From Lutibacter sp. (GTDB lineage: Bacteria > Bacteroidota > Bacteroidia > Flavobacteriales > Flavobacteriaceae): a stretch of 56,038 nucleotides of DNA. The DNA is taken from NCBI GenBank assembly GCA_030694935.1, contig JAUYUA010000047.1:1-56038 (forward strand), written 5' to 3'. Shown here one piece after another: positions 18,417 to 26,823 of this stretch; the stretch's first letter is position 1, and each line of letters starts with the position of its first letter. The translations under genes were made by a program, and so were the position numbers. The notes under the pieces were generated by a model, which did not search any database, was not told the origin of the DNA, and worked only from the letters and a program-made list of their open reading frames with translations.

Positions 18417-20933
18417 TTAGTTTTTTAAAGGTTTTTCTGTCTTATTTTTTCCGATGGAAAGCATATTTGCAAACAATTTATAGGCACCGGAAACGCCAGA
18501 AGGCAATTCCCTGAAAAAACTCAATCCGGTATAAATAAAGTTTCCTTTGCCATATTTGGCAACCAACAAACTTCCTTTGCTTTCGAGTTCATTTTTATCG
18601 TTCATGCTTAAAATGGCTTCAAATTTCGGATCCCATTCGCTTGGAAAATACAAACCTCGCTCCTGAACCCAGCCTTCAAAATCCTTGTCTGTAATTTTAT
18701 TCGGGTAATTCAGCAGTTCGTGGACCGGATTGACCATCCGTACTTCCGCATCTTCTTCCGTAACCCTATTGTTTGATAATTTTAAAGGAAAAGGCGCTGG
18801 TGAATCAACTTTTAAACGCGAATTGGTGTTGTATTGCACTATTAAAGTTCCGCCGTTTTCCACATAACTGTGCAAGAATTTTTGATAAAATTTCGCTCTG
18901 TCATTGGTATTATACGCCCTGATTCCCAATACAATGGCGTCAAAATTTACCAATTTATCAGGCGTAATATCATCTTCATTTAACTCAACTACCGTATAGC
19001 CCATTTGACGCAACGCAGTTGGAACAGCATCTCCGGCACCTTGAATATAGCCTATTTTTTGTCCCTTTTTCTCAATGGTTAACCGAACCAATTTCGCTTC
19101 TGATGGGCTGATAACCGACTGAAACGGAATGTGACCATAATTAATTTCAACCAATTCATCGGTATATTTTTTGTCTCCAATTTGAACAACCGGATTGATA
19201 AATACTTCGGATGCCTTGGAAGGTGGTTTAATCACAAATTCGAAATTTTGCTCTTCCCCTTTTTCCTTTAAACTGAATGAAAAACTTTTTGGGGATACAT
19301 TCCAAAATTCAGGAACATCCAAAGCAACATTTCCGGTTAAATTTTCCTTGATAGCTTTTACCTTAACGTTGATTTTTTGAGCATCTTCATTGGCAAAAAT
19401 GTAGACTTTTTCTCCAAATGAAGCTGAAACTTCGGGAAGAATTTCAAAAGGTTTGTACACTTCGCCTTTTACGGGATCGTTGTATTTAAAAATCACATTT
19501 TTGGCAAAAGGAATTGTAAATCCGTTAAAATTAACCTTAAAATTCGCCACGACAATTCTTGGTGTTTCGGGCAAGCCGATTAAATTTTGGTCGGAAACCC
19601 GGTACATTCCGATACTTCCTTTTTCCCGAAGCCAATATGGCGAAGTTTGTTTAATTTCCGAAGGAATTTCAACGGATAAAGAAAGTGAATTCGCCCTATT
19701 TTGTTTTAAGACAATCACAGAATCCATTTTTGCATTTAATGGTGAAATCTCAACCGATTCCAAGGAAATAGCAACATTGCTCCTGTTTACCGCTTCAATT
19801 TTTAGGGTATTTTTTGAATTTGCGGTTGTAGAAGCGTTATTGGCCACAGCTTCCAGATACAATCCGGCGCAAGCCGCAATAATTTCCTTAATTTCTTCCG
19901 ATTTTAATTGTTTCCAATGTTCATCTTTCAGTTGCTGAATTAATTTATAGGCTTCAATTAAATTGGGAATGCTCGCGGCCGGATTTTTAAAATTATAATC
20001 CGCCACCACTTTTTGTAAAATTTTCCCGATTTCTTTTCCGCCTTCCACGCGATTCCAAGAAGTATCTATGCCATCAAAAACATTTTTATTTGCTGGAAAT
20101 TCACCTTTCAAAAACTCCAGATATTCCTTTTCTGTACCTCGCGAGCCGGTGCTTCCAAAACCTTGGGATTCGTGTTTGCTTCTGCTTAATGAAGCTATTT
20201 CACTGTTAGACAAACCTTTGCTTGGATAATAAGAACCAATTTCCAAAGTCAGCAAATTGGTTTTGTCCGCCTTATTAAAATTTTCTTCACTGCCGTAAAA
20301 CCACCAGGAAGTGTTAAAAAACAAACGTTTTGGTTGCCAAACAGCATCGTTTTTCAAATGTGTTTTGTAGGTTTTATCGGATGCCAAATCAAATGCTTCC
20401 AAACCTAACATGGCTGAAGCCGTATGATGTCCGTGCGTTGTTCCGGGAGTTTTATGGTTAAATCGGTTGATAATGACATCGGGTTTTAATTTTCTGATGG
20501 TGGCCACCACATCGTTTAAAACAGCTTCTTTATTCCACATATTTAGCGTTTCATCGGGATGTTTTGAATAGCCAAAATCGTTGGCGCGGGTAAAAAATTG
20601 CTCGCCGCCGTCCACTTTTCTTGCCGCCAATAATTCCTGCGTTCTTATTACACCAAGCAATTCGCTGAGCTCAGGTCCGATTAAATTTTGTCCGCCATCG
20701 CCTCTTGTGATGCTTAAATAAGCGGTTCGTGCTTTAACATCGTTGGCGAAATAAGAGATTAGCCGTGTATTTTCATCATCGGGATGTGCTGCGATGTACA
20801 AAACCGTTCCTAAAAAATTAAGTTTTTGAATGGATTCGTATATTTCTCCGGAAGTAGGCTTTTTGGGTGCTTGTGCAAAAGTTATGGTGATGCAAAAGAT
20901 TGAAAGGAACAAAAAGTAAGCTATTTTCTTCAT
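18417..20933 (-). CDS. Secreted PIG-L family deacetylase
   Basis: 838 aa with a signal peptide (MKKIAYFLFLSIFCITITFAQ). The PIG-L/LmbE-like domain (about 35-300) has the zinc motif AHPDDE near residue 50, then TRGDGGQNLIGPELSE and the second zinc site NRFNHKTPGTTHGHHTAS. Middle beta-rich segments (about 400-600, NPVKGEVYKPFEILPEVSASF) look like Ig-type or bacterial surface modules. The C-terminal ~210 residues resemble a GATase-like/ThuA fold (FDAIVLGIRAYNTNDRA, VENGGTLIVQYNTN, GKGNFIYTGLSFFRELP). It probably removes acetyl groups from N-acetylated sugars in the periplasm; the true substrate is unknown. First gene of an operon with the membrane peptide and symporter. Confidence 0.88.
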   Translation of the reverse strand: MKKIAYFLFLSIFCITITFAQAPKKPTSGEIYESIQKLNFLGTVLYIAAHPDDENTRLISYFANDVKARTAYLSITRGDGGQNLIGPELSELLGVIRTQELLAARKVDGGEQFFTRANDFGYSKHPDETLNMWNKEAVLNDVVATIRKLKPDVIINRFNHKTPGTTHGHHTASAMLGLEAFDLASDKTYKTHLKNDAVWQPKRLFFNTSWWFYGSEENFNKADKTNLLTLEIGSYYPSKGLSNSEIASLSRSKHESQGFGSTGSRGTEKEYLEFLKGEFPANKNVFDGIDTSWNRVEGGKEIGKILQKVVADYNFKNPAASIPNLIEAYKLIQQLKDEHWKQLKSEEIKEIIAACAGLYLEAVANNASTTANSKNTLKIEAVNRSNVAISLESVEISPLNAKMDSVIVLKQNRANSLSLSVEIPSEIKQTSPYWLREKGSIGMYRVSDQNLIGLPETPRIVVANFKVNFNGFTIPFAKNVIFKYNDPVKGEVYKPFEILPEVSASFGEKVYIFANEDAQKINVKVKAIKENLTGNVALDVPEFWNVSPKSFSFSLKEKGEEQNFEFVIKPPSKASEVFINPVVQIGDKKYTDELVEINYGHIPFQSVISPSEAKLVRLTIEKKGQKIGYIQGAGDAVPTALRQMGYTVVELNEDDITPDKLVNFDAIVLGIRAYNTNDRAKFYQKFLHSYVENGGTLIVQYNTNSRLKVDSPAPFPLKLSNNRVTEEDAEVRMVNPVHELLNYPNKITDKDFEGWVQERGLYFPSEWDPKFEAILSMNDKNELESKGSLLVAKYGKGNFIYTGLSFFRELPSGVSGAYKLFANMLSIGKNKTEKPLKN

Positions 20934-20958
20934 CTAATTTTGATTTTTTAGCAGAAAT

Positions 20959-20966
20959 CAAATATA
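20959..20966 (-). promoter_or_regulatory. Putative -7 box for the PIG-L operon
   Basis: CAAATATA on the plus strand is TATATTTG on the gene strand, 26 bp before the PIG-L ATG. Confidence 0.4.
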
Positions 20967-21178
20967 AAATTAAATTTTAGACTTCACTTTTTTTTATGAA
21001 GGTATTAATGTATTAGTATTCTGAAAAGTTAGAAAGTTATAACTTGAGAAATAAATGTTATAAACCATTGTATTCAATTTTATAAGAAAAAACTCATGTT
21101 TAATTTTAATACTAACTTACGTTCGCAAAAAAAATTAAATATTTTTGGATTAAAAATTTATATATACAAAAATTATTG

Positions 21179-21186
21179 TATGTTTG
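21179..21186 (+). promoter_or_regulatory. Putative -7 box for GntR-slipin operon
   Basis: TATGTTTG matches TAnnTTTG. Just after it, TTGTACTATACTACTATTACAA (21184-21205) has partial dyad symmetry and could be an autoregulatory operator of the GntR-type repressor; this is inference. Confidence 0.4.
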
Positions 21187-21217
21187 TACTATACTACTAT
21201 TACAATATAACAATAAA

Positions 21218-21592
21218 ATGATTAATTTTAAACTAGATCCAATATCAGGTTCTCCTTTTTACCGGCAGATTATTGACCAAATAAAATTTGGGATTGCCTC
21301 TGGAAATTTAAAGCTTGGAGAACAGTTGCCTACTGTAAGATCCTTAGCTGTTGAATTAAAAGTGAATCTTAATACGGTTGCAAAAGCCTATAAAGAATTA
21401 GAAATACAAAGTATATTAGAAACGCAACAAGGTACGGGAACTTTCATAAGTCATTTACAAATAGAAATATCAGAAAAGGAAAAAAACAAAAAATTACTGG
21501 ACATCTGTACTCAATTTACAACCATAGCCTTTAGTTATGGCTTCTCAATAAAAGACATTATAAATCAACTTCAAAAAGAAAAATTATTATGA
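21218..21592 (+). CDS. GntR-family transcriptional regulator, YtrA-like
   Basis: 124 aa from ATG at 21218 (MINFKLDPISGSPFYRQI). The earlier ATG at 21176 would overlap the -7 box and add a non-conserved leader. The winged helix covers residues 10-75 (YRQIIDQIKFGIASGNLKLGEQ, LPTVRSLAVELKVNLNTVAKAYKELE, GTGTFIS). The short C-terminal helical tail is typical of the YtrA subfamily, which lacks a large effector domain and usually regulates its own operon. The ATGA overlap with the slipin gene supports joint transcription and regulation. Confidence 0.9.
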   Translation: MINFKLDPISGSPFYRQIIDQIKFGIASGNLKLGEQLPTVRSLAVELKVNLNTVAKAYKELEIQSILETQQGTGTFISHLQIEISEKEKNKKLLDICTQFTTIAFSYGFSIKDIINQLQKEKLL

Positions 21593-22464
21593 AAACAATT
21601 ACAAAAAGTTTAGTCAATCCAATTTCATTAACATTGCTAATAATTCTATTAAGCATTTTTATTGGTTTATTTTTTTTAGACCTATTTAACATTATTATAC
21701 TTATCCCCCTAATAATTCTGTCCTTTTTAATAGCTAGTTCAATAAACATTGCGAATCAATGGGAGAAAGCCATTGTTTTACGAATGGGAAAATATAATGG
21801 CTTAAAAGGTCCGGGAATTTTTTTTATAATCCCAATTATTGACAATATTCATATTTATATTGACCAACGTGTAAGAGTAACAGATTTTAAAGCAGAACAA
21901 ACTTTAACTAAAGATACTGTTCCAGTAAATGTAGATGCCATTGTTTATTGGACCGTCTGGGATGCTGAAAAAGCAGCGCTAGAGGTACAAGAGTATGAAA
22001 AAGCGATTTCTTATATTGCTCAAACTGGACTTAGAGGAATAATAGGAAAACATGACCTCTCAGATATTTTGCAAGATAGAGATAAGATTGCTGAAGACCT
22101 TCAAAAAATATTAGACATTAATACGAATCCTTGGGGTATTACATGTCAAACAGTTGGTATTAAAGATATAGTTATTCCACAGATTTTAGCAGATGCTATG
22201 AGTAAAGAAGCACAAGCTGAAAGAGAGAGAAGAGCTAGAGTTATTCTGGGAACTGCAGAAACAGAAATAGCTGAGAAATTCAGTAAGGCAAGTGAGCAAT
22301 ATATAAATAATCCAGTAGCGTTGCATCTTCGCGGTATGAATATGCTATTTGAAGGTTTAAAAGATAAAGGTTCAATGGTAATAGTTCCAAGTTCTGCTTT
22401 AGATTCGATGAACCTTGGAGCAATGGGCGGGCTAATTTCATTGGCAAAATCAAATGAAAAATAA
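21589..22464 (+). CDS. Slipin / SPFH-domain membrane protein
   Basis: 291 aa. An N-terminal hydrophobic hairpin (about 12-52) is followed by the SPFH/band-7 domain: ANQWEKAIVLRMGKYNGLKGPGIFFIIP, DQRVRVTDFKAEQTLTKDTVPVNVDAIVYW, then the coiled segment AMSKEAQAERERRARVILG. Slipins (stomatin-like) oligomerise on the inner membrane and organise membrane microdomains; an NfeD partner often lies nearby, but none is seen here. Start overlaps the GntR stop by 4 bp (ATGA). Confidence 0.92.
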   Translation: MKTITKSLVNPISLTLLIILLSIFIGLFFLDLFNIIILIPLIILSFLIASSINIANQWEKAIVLRMGKYNGLKGPGIFFIIPIIDNIHIYIDQRVRVTDFKAEQTLTKDTVPVNVDAIVYWTVWDAEKAALEVQEYEKAISYIAQTGLRGIIGKHDLSDILQDRDKIAEDLQKILDINTNPWGITCQTVGIKDIVIPQILADAMSKEAQAERERRARVILGTAETEIAEKFSKASEQYINNPVALHLRGMNMLFEGLKDKGSMVIVPSSALDSMNLGAMGGLISLAKSNEK

Positions 22465-22518
22465 AATTTATACCCTAAATGTTTAAGCATCTAAAAACTA
22501 ATTCAAAATAAATCAGCT

Positions 22519-23355
22519 ATGAAAAATTACATTTCACTAACATTGTTTATTTCAATTTTTTTACTTCTTGGTTGTTCAGATAAACCTAAAGAAATTCAGC
22601 AAAATATTAACATTACTGCAATTAGTAAAAATTTTCCTGCTTGGTGGGAATATCATAGTAATAATATCGTACTTTCTTCTAGTTTTATTCCATTAGATGA
22701 ATCTTCAAATTTCATTAGTAAAGGTCATTTTTTTCAAAGTCTAATTTCAGGTGAATTCATCCCAATAAAAATTGATAAAAAAAATGCCACTACCTACTAC
22801 CAACTATTTAAGTTGGACAATAATTCTGACAAAGATATAAGGAGCACTATAAAAAACACATCTAAAGTTGTTTACAGTCATTATTTGATGGAAGGCGAAG
22901 CGTTTTCTACATTTAATATTACGGATTTGAATGGAGATATTTATAATAATGAAAACACAAAGGGAAAAATTATAATTCTAAAATGCTGGTTTATTCATTG
23001 TAAAGCTTGCGTAGCAGAGTTTCCTGAGTTAAATGAACTTGTTGACAAATATAAAAATCGTGAAGATATTATCTTTCTAAGTTTGGCTTTTGATACTGAG
23101 GATGAATTAAAGAGATTTTTAATAAAAAAACCTTTTAATTATAAAGTTGCTGCGGTTGAAAAAAGTTTTTTTGATGAGGAATTGAAAATAAGTGAATATC
23201 CAACACATTTTATAATTGATAATGAAGGGATAATCAAAAAAGTAGTCAATACTTCTAAAGAACTTTTTTTGGAGTTCGCAGATAAAGGGATTCTTAATTC
23301 AGATAATTCTTCAACGCGGTCTGTTCCACCGCCTCCTTCCGCTTTAACTGAGTAA
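22519..23355 (+). CDS. TlpA/AhpC-type thioredoxin-fold lipoprotein
   Basis: 278 aa. Lipoprotein signal MKNYISLTLFISIFLLLGC. The C-terminal half (about 125-255) is a thioredoxin-like domain: AFSTFNITDLNGDIYNNENT, KGKIIILKCWFIHCKACVAEFPEL (active site C-K-A-C), FLSLAFDTEDELKRFL and the cis-Pro loop EYPTHFIIDNEG. The first ~120 residues have no recognised domain. Located in the periplasm or on a membrane leaflet, it would reduce disulfides or peroxides. The last residues are a Ser/Pro tail (SVPPPPSALTE). It lies between the slipin gene and a second thioredoxin-fold gene, with 40 bp to the latter. Confidence 0.85.
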   Translation: MKNYISLTLFISIFLLLGCSDKPKEIQQNINITAISKNFPAWWEYHSNNIVLSSSFIPLDESSNFISKGHFFQSLISGEFIPIKIDKKNATTYYQLFKLDNNSDKDIRSTIKNTSKVVYSHYLMEGEAFSTFNITDLNGDIYNNENTKGKIIILKCWFIHCKACVAEFPELNELVDKYKNREDIIFLSLAFDTEDELKRFLIKKPFNYKVAAVEKSFFDEELKISEYPTHFIIDNEGIIKKVVNTSKELFLEFADKGILNSDNSSTRSVPPPPSALTE

Positions 23356-23395
23356 TACAAAACAATTGTAAACAATCAAATAAATAAAAAATACT

Positions 23396-24487
23396 ATGAA
23401 AAAAATAATGATAATTCTAAGTTTACTTACTATTTCTAACAGTTTTAGTCAAGACAAAAAATTAAATGATGAAAAAAATAATTCATTTACTTTAACAGCA
23501 AATATTGAAAATCTTAAAGACAGTTTAACGGTTGTTTTAACTAGAATGGACGCTCAAAATTTCTATGGAGTAAATGTTGATTCAACACTTTCACAAAATG
23601 GCTCTTTCAAGTTTCAAGGACAAATTGACGAACCGAGCGAATATCAAATTATGATTATCGATTATAAGGCAGAAGTGGGAAAAAGAAATTATCTCTGGCT
23701 TGAAAATGGAGAACTATCAATAAATGGGAATTTTAATGATTTTGAAAATGCTAAAATCAATGGCTCTAAACTAACTGAGTTTTACAAAAAATATTTTGCA
23801 ATTGGTGAAAAGTACAGTAACCAAATGAAAAATGGTGAAATTGACTATAAAGATTATCAAACAGTAACGCGTAAAGAAAACCTGGCGTTCCTTTTTGAAA
23901 GTCCAAATAATATAGTTTCATTATCCAACTTTTTATATTTTAAAGATAATGTATCGAAAGACAGTTTGCAATTATTTTATGCTAAACTTGATGACAATCT
24001 TCAAAATTCAAAAAATGGGATTGCCCTAAAAAATAGTTTTGAAATTGAAAAAATAAAGGTTGGAGGAAAATTTTTAGATATAAATGCAAAAGATTTAGAA
24101 GGAAATACAGTAAAACTTTCAGATTTTAATGGTAAGGTTATCATCTTAGATTTTTGGGCATATTGGTGTCACGTGTGCCACGAACAAAATCAAGAAGAAT
24201 TTCCAATACTCAAAGAAAAATACAAAAATGAAGATTTTGTAATTATCAGCTATTCTGTTGATGTTGATTACGAAACTTGGAAAAAATCAAGTGAAGCTGA
24301 TAGTATTGATTGGATAAACATTTCAAATTTAAGAGGAGTCAAAGACAAAGTTGTAGCTCAATATGGCGTCCAGGTATATCCAACAAGTTTTATTATTGAT
24401 AAAGAAGGAAACCTTTTTAAAATTATGAGAGGATATGAAAAGGGCTTGATTGAAACTGAATTAGATAAACTATTTGATATAAAATAA
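23396..24487 (+). CDS. TlpA-like redoxin with N-terminal DUF4369-like domain
   Basis: 363 aa. Signal peptide MKKIMIILSLLTISNSFSQ. Residues about 30-115 form a beta-rich DUF4369-type domain (SFTLTANIENLKDSLTVVLTRM...SLSINGNFNDFENAKI-like pattern). A helical linker leads to the thioredoxin fold at about 225-360: GKFLDINAKDLEGNTVKLSD, FNGKVIILDFWAYWCHVCHEQ (active site CHVC), IISYSVDVDYETWKKS and QVYPTSFIIDKEG. It is a periplasmic thiol-disulfide oxidoreductase. This architecture is common in Bacteroidota and recurs at 52-54 kb in this window. Confidence 0.87.
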   Translation: MKKIMIILSLLTISNSFSQDKKLNDEKNNSFTLTANIENLKDSLTVVLTRMDAQNFYGVNVDSTLSQNGSFKFQGQIDEPSEYQIMIIDYKAEVGKRNYLWLENGELSINGNFNDFENAKINGSKLTEFYKKYFAIGEKYSNQMKNGEIDYKDYQTVTRKENLAFLFESPNNIVSLSNFLYFKDNVSKDSLQLFYAKLDDNLQNSKNGIALKNSFEIEKIKVGGKFLDINAKDLEGNTVKLSDFNGKVIILDFWAYWCHVCHEQNQEEFPILKEKYKNEDFVIISYSVDVDYETWKKSSEADSIDWINISNLRGVKDKVVAQYGVQVYPTSFIIDKEGNLFKIMRGYEKGLIETELDKLFDIK

Positions 24488-24871
24488 TTAGAAATTCGCT
24501 ATCAACTCGCTATAAAATTTTATACGCAAATCAATTTTAGTACAAATCGAGAAACATTCAGTAAAAATATTGCTTTGGCTTAGAAATCTCTTTTTTTACA
24601 TTGCCCAAATTATATGAAACCATTAGAGGTACTTAATTTTTAAATATCATTTATCTAATTTTCATAATTAATTCGACTTGCGTTAGGGATTGAGCGGTTT
24701 GTTTGAGCTCTTTTTTTGTTGCTTTTCGCAACCAAAAAAAGCGAGCCGCGAAAGCCCGACCCGCCAGCCGGCGGGGAACGCCCTAAAGCATCTTTTACAA
24801 CTTAAAATTGCCGCATATTTTATATTGATAACGTGTTGATAAAAAATCTTTTTATAACAACATATTTAGAA
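24488..24871. repeat. Spacer before dnaN with GC-rich dispersed repeat
   Basis: The first ~170 bp show nothing recognisable. At about 24676-24785 a composite repeat begins at TTGCGTTAGGGA. It holds the inverted pair TTGCTTTTCGCAA and the GC-rich piece CCGCCAGCCGGCGGGGAACG, of which GGCGGGGAACGCC (24770-24782) recurs inverted at 8209-8221. Confidence 0.65.
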
Positions 24872-24879
24872 TATATTTG
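24872..24879 (+). promoter_or_regulatory. Putative -7 box for dnaN
   Basis: TATATTTG matches TAnnTTTG and lies 27 bp before the dnaN ATG. A TTTT run sits at the -33 distance instead of TTTG. Confidence 0.5.
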
Positions 24880-24906
24880 TAACTCATTCCATTAAAATAA
24901 TCATCA

Positions 24907-26025
24907 ATGAAATTTATAGTATCAAGTGGTCAATTATTAAAACAACTCCAAGTTTTGGGAGGCGTTATCAACAGCAACAACACGTTGCCAATTTTAGATA
25001 ATTTCTTGTTCGAATTAAAAGAAAACGAATTAAAAATATCGGCTTCGGATTTGGAAACAATCATGAGCACTGTTATTGAAGTGGAATCGGAATCTGAAGG
25101 ATCTGTAGCAATATCAGCACGTTTGTTGCTGGATACCCTAAAAACATTTCCAAACCAGCCTTTGACTTTCAAGACTGAGGAAAACAGCACCATTGAAATT
25201 AGCTCAAGCCACGGTAAATATGATATGGCTTATTTTGACGGCAACGAATTCCCGAAAGCGGTTACGTTGGAGTCGCCAAGCAGCACCACAATTCCGGGAG
25301 AAATTTTGGCTACAGCGATTTCTAAAACAATATTTGCCGCAGGAAACGATGATTTAAGACCTGTGATGAGCGGTGTGTTTTTTCAGTTTAATGCAAATAA
25401 TTTAACTTTTGTGGCCACAGACGCCCACAAATTGGTGAAGTATTCACGAACTGATGTTACCGCAAACCAACCTGCGGAATTCATTATGCCAAAAAAACCA
25501 TTAAACTTATTGAAGGGGATTTTAGCCGGTTCAAACAGTGATGTTACCATTGAATATAACGATTCAAATGCGAAATTTATATTTGACAATGTGGTTTTGG
25601 TTTGCCGTTTGATTGACGGAAAATACCCTAATTATGAAGCTGTTATCCCAAAAGAAAATCCGAATAAACTGATTGTTGACCGAGGCACTTTTTTAAACTC
25701 GGTAAAACGTGTGTCTATTTTCTCAAGCAAAACTACGCACCAAATTCGTTTGAAAATGGCTGGAACAGAATTAAATATTTCTGCGGAAGACATTGATTAC
25801 TCAAACAAAGCTGAAGAGCGTTTGGCTTGCGATTACCAAGGCGACGATATGCAAATTGGCTTTAATTCACGTTTTTTAACCGAAATGTTGAGCAATTTAA
25901 ACTCCAATGATGTGTTGATTGAAATGTCGATGCCAAACAGGGCCGGAATATTAACGCCAGCAGATGGCATTGAAGAAGGCGAATTTATTACCATGTTGGT
26001 GATGCCTGTGATGTTGAATAACTAG
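24907..26025 (+). CDS. dnaN: DNA polymerase III subunit beta (sliding clamp)
   Basis: 372 aa, full length. The ring-shaped dimer tethers the replicative polymerase to DNA. Three repeated clamp domains are visible: MKFIVSSGQLLKQLQVLGGVINSNNTLPIL (1-120), then FAAGNDDLRPVMSGVFFQF and FVATDAHKLVKYSR (125-245), and the third with IDGKYPNYEAVIP...RVSIFSSKTTHQIRL (250-370). The C-terminus ITMLVMPVMLN is the conserved end. dnaA and an origin are not in the window; dnaN is separate from dnaA in many Bacteroidota. Confidence 0.98.
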   Translation: MKFIVSSGQLLKQLQVLGGVINSNNTLPILDNFLFELKENELKISASDLETIMSTVIEVESESEGSVAISARLLLDTLKTFPNQPLTFKTEENSTIEISSSHGKYDMAYFDGNEFPKAVTLESPSSTTIPGEILATAISKTIFAAGNDDLRPVMSGVFFQFNANNLTFVATDAHKLVKYSRTDVTANQPAEFIMPKKPLNLLKGILAGSNSDVTIEYNDSNAKFIFDNVVLVCRLIDGKYPNYEAVIPKENPNKLIVDRGTFLNSVKRVSIFSSKTTHQIRLKMAGTELNISAEDIDYSNKAEERLACDYQGDDMQIGFNSRFLTEMLSNLNSNDVLIEMSMPNRAGILTPADGIEEGEFITMLVMPVMLNN

Positions 26026-26178
26026 TTAACACATAAATCATTGATATTCGGAATAAAGATAAAAGACCGCTCCGCTATTAGAAAAAAGAATAGAGACATT
26101 TTATTGCGAAATTAAAAATCAATATTTTAAGATTTTTAAAAAATTATCAAATTATTATTTCACTAAATAGAAAACTTT

Positions 26179-26206
26179 AAAAATCCGCTTTTAGCGGATT
26201 TTTTTG
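26179..26206 (+). terminator. Intrinsic terminator after dnaN
   Basis: AAATCCGCT/AGCGGATTT stem with a 3-nt loop and a following T run, about 155 bp after the dnaN stop and directly before the next gene. Confidence 0.75.
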
Positions 26207-26229
26207 TATTATTGTTTTAAATCCCTTTT

Positions 26230-26823
26230 ATGAATTTTTTAGCCCATTTATATCTTTCCAAGGACAACAAAAATATTTTGATAGGGAATTTTATTGCCGA
26301 TGCGGTGAAAGGCAAAAAGCACGAAAATTATCCGAAAGAAATTCAGGCAGGGATTTTATTGCACAGGCAAATAGACTATTTTACAGATACACATCCTATT
26401 GTTAGGCGAAGCAAACGCCGCTTGCATGAACGTTACGACCATTATGACGGTGTGATTGTTGATATTTTATATGATCATTTTTTAGCCAAGAATTGGTTGA
26501 ATTATTCAGAAATTCCTTTAGAGATTTACGCCAAAAATGTCTATTCATTTTTTCAGGAAAATATTGGAATATTGCCTCCAGAAATGCAAAGATTGCTTCC
26601 TTATATGATTGACTATAATTGGCTGGTTGGTTATGCTTCAATTGCCGGAATCGAAAAAACCTTGATTGGAATGAACAAACGCACCAAAGGAATTTCAAAA
26701 ATGGACTTGGCGACGGAAGATTTAATAAAACATTATGATGAATTTGAGCTGGATTTCACGGCTTTTTTCAATGATTTGATTGCATTTACTGATGAAAAAA
26801 CCAAAGAACTATTATCTATATGA
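26230..26823 (+). CDS. Acyl carrier protein phosphodiesterase-like protein (AcpH/DUF479)
   Basis: 197 aa. HD-like helical phosphodiesterase fold with the family signatures MNFLAHLYLSKDNKNILIGN, FIADAVKGKKHENYPKEIQAG, LLHRQIDYFTDTHPIVRRSK and the metal-site segment HYDGVIVDILYDHFLAKNW. In E. coli the enzyme removes the phosphopantetheine arm of holo-ACP. The activity of Bacteroidota members is assumed by homology. Its stop overlaps the start of the gamma-glutamyltransferase gene by 4 bp. Confidence 0.88.
   Translation: MNFLAHLYLSKDNKNILIGNFIADAVKGKKHENYPKEIQAGILLHRQIDYFTDTHPIVRRSKRRLHERYDHYDGVIVDILYDHFLAKNWLNYSEIPLEIYAKNVYSFFQENIGILPPEMQRLLPYMIDYNWLVGYASIAGIEKTLIGMNKRTKGISKMDLATEDLIKHYDEFELDFTAFFNDLIAFTDEKTKELLSI

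Noticed and set aside
24833-24841. TGTTGATAA upstream of dnaN as a DnaA box and origin
   Set aside because: A single near-match, with no cluster of boxes, no dnaA and no clear AT-rich unwinding repeat array.
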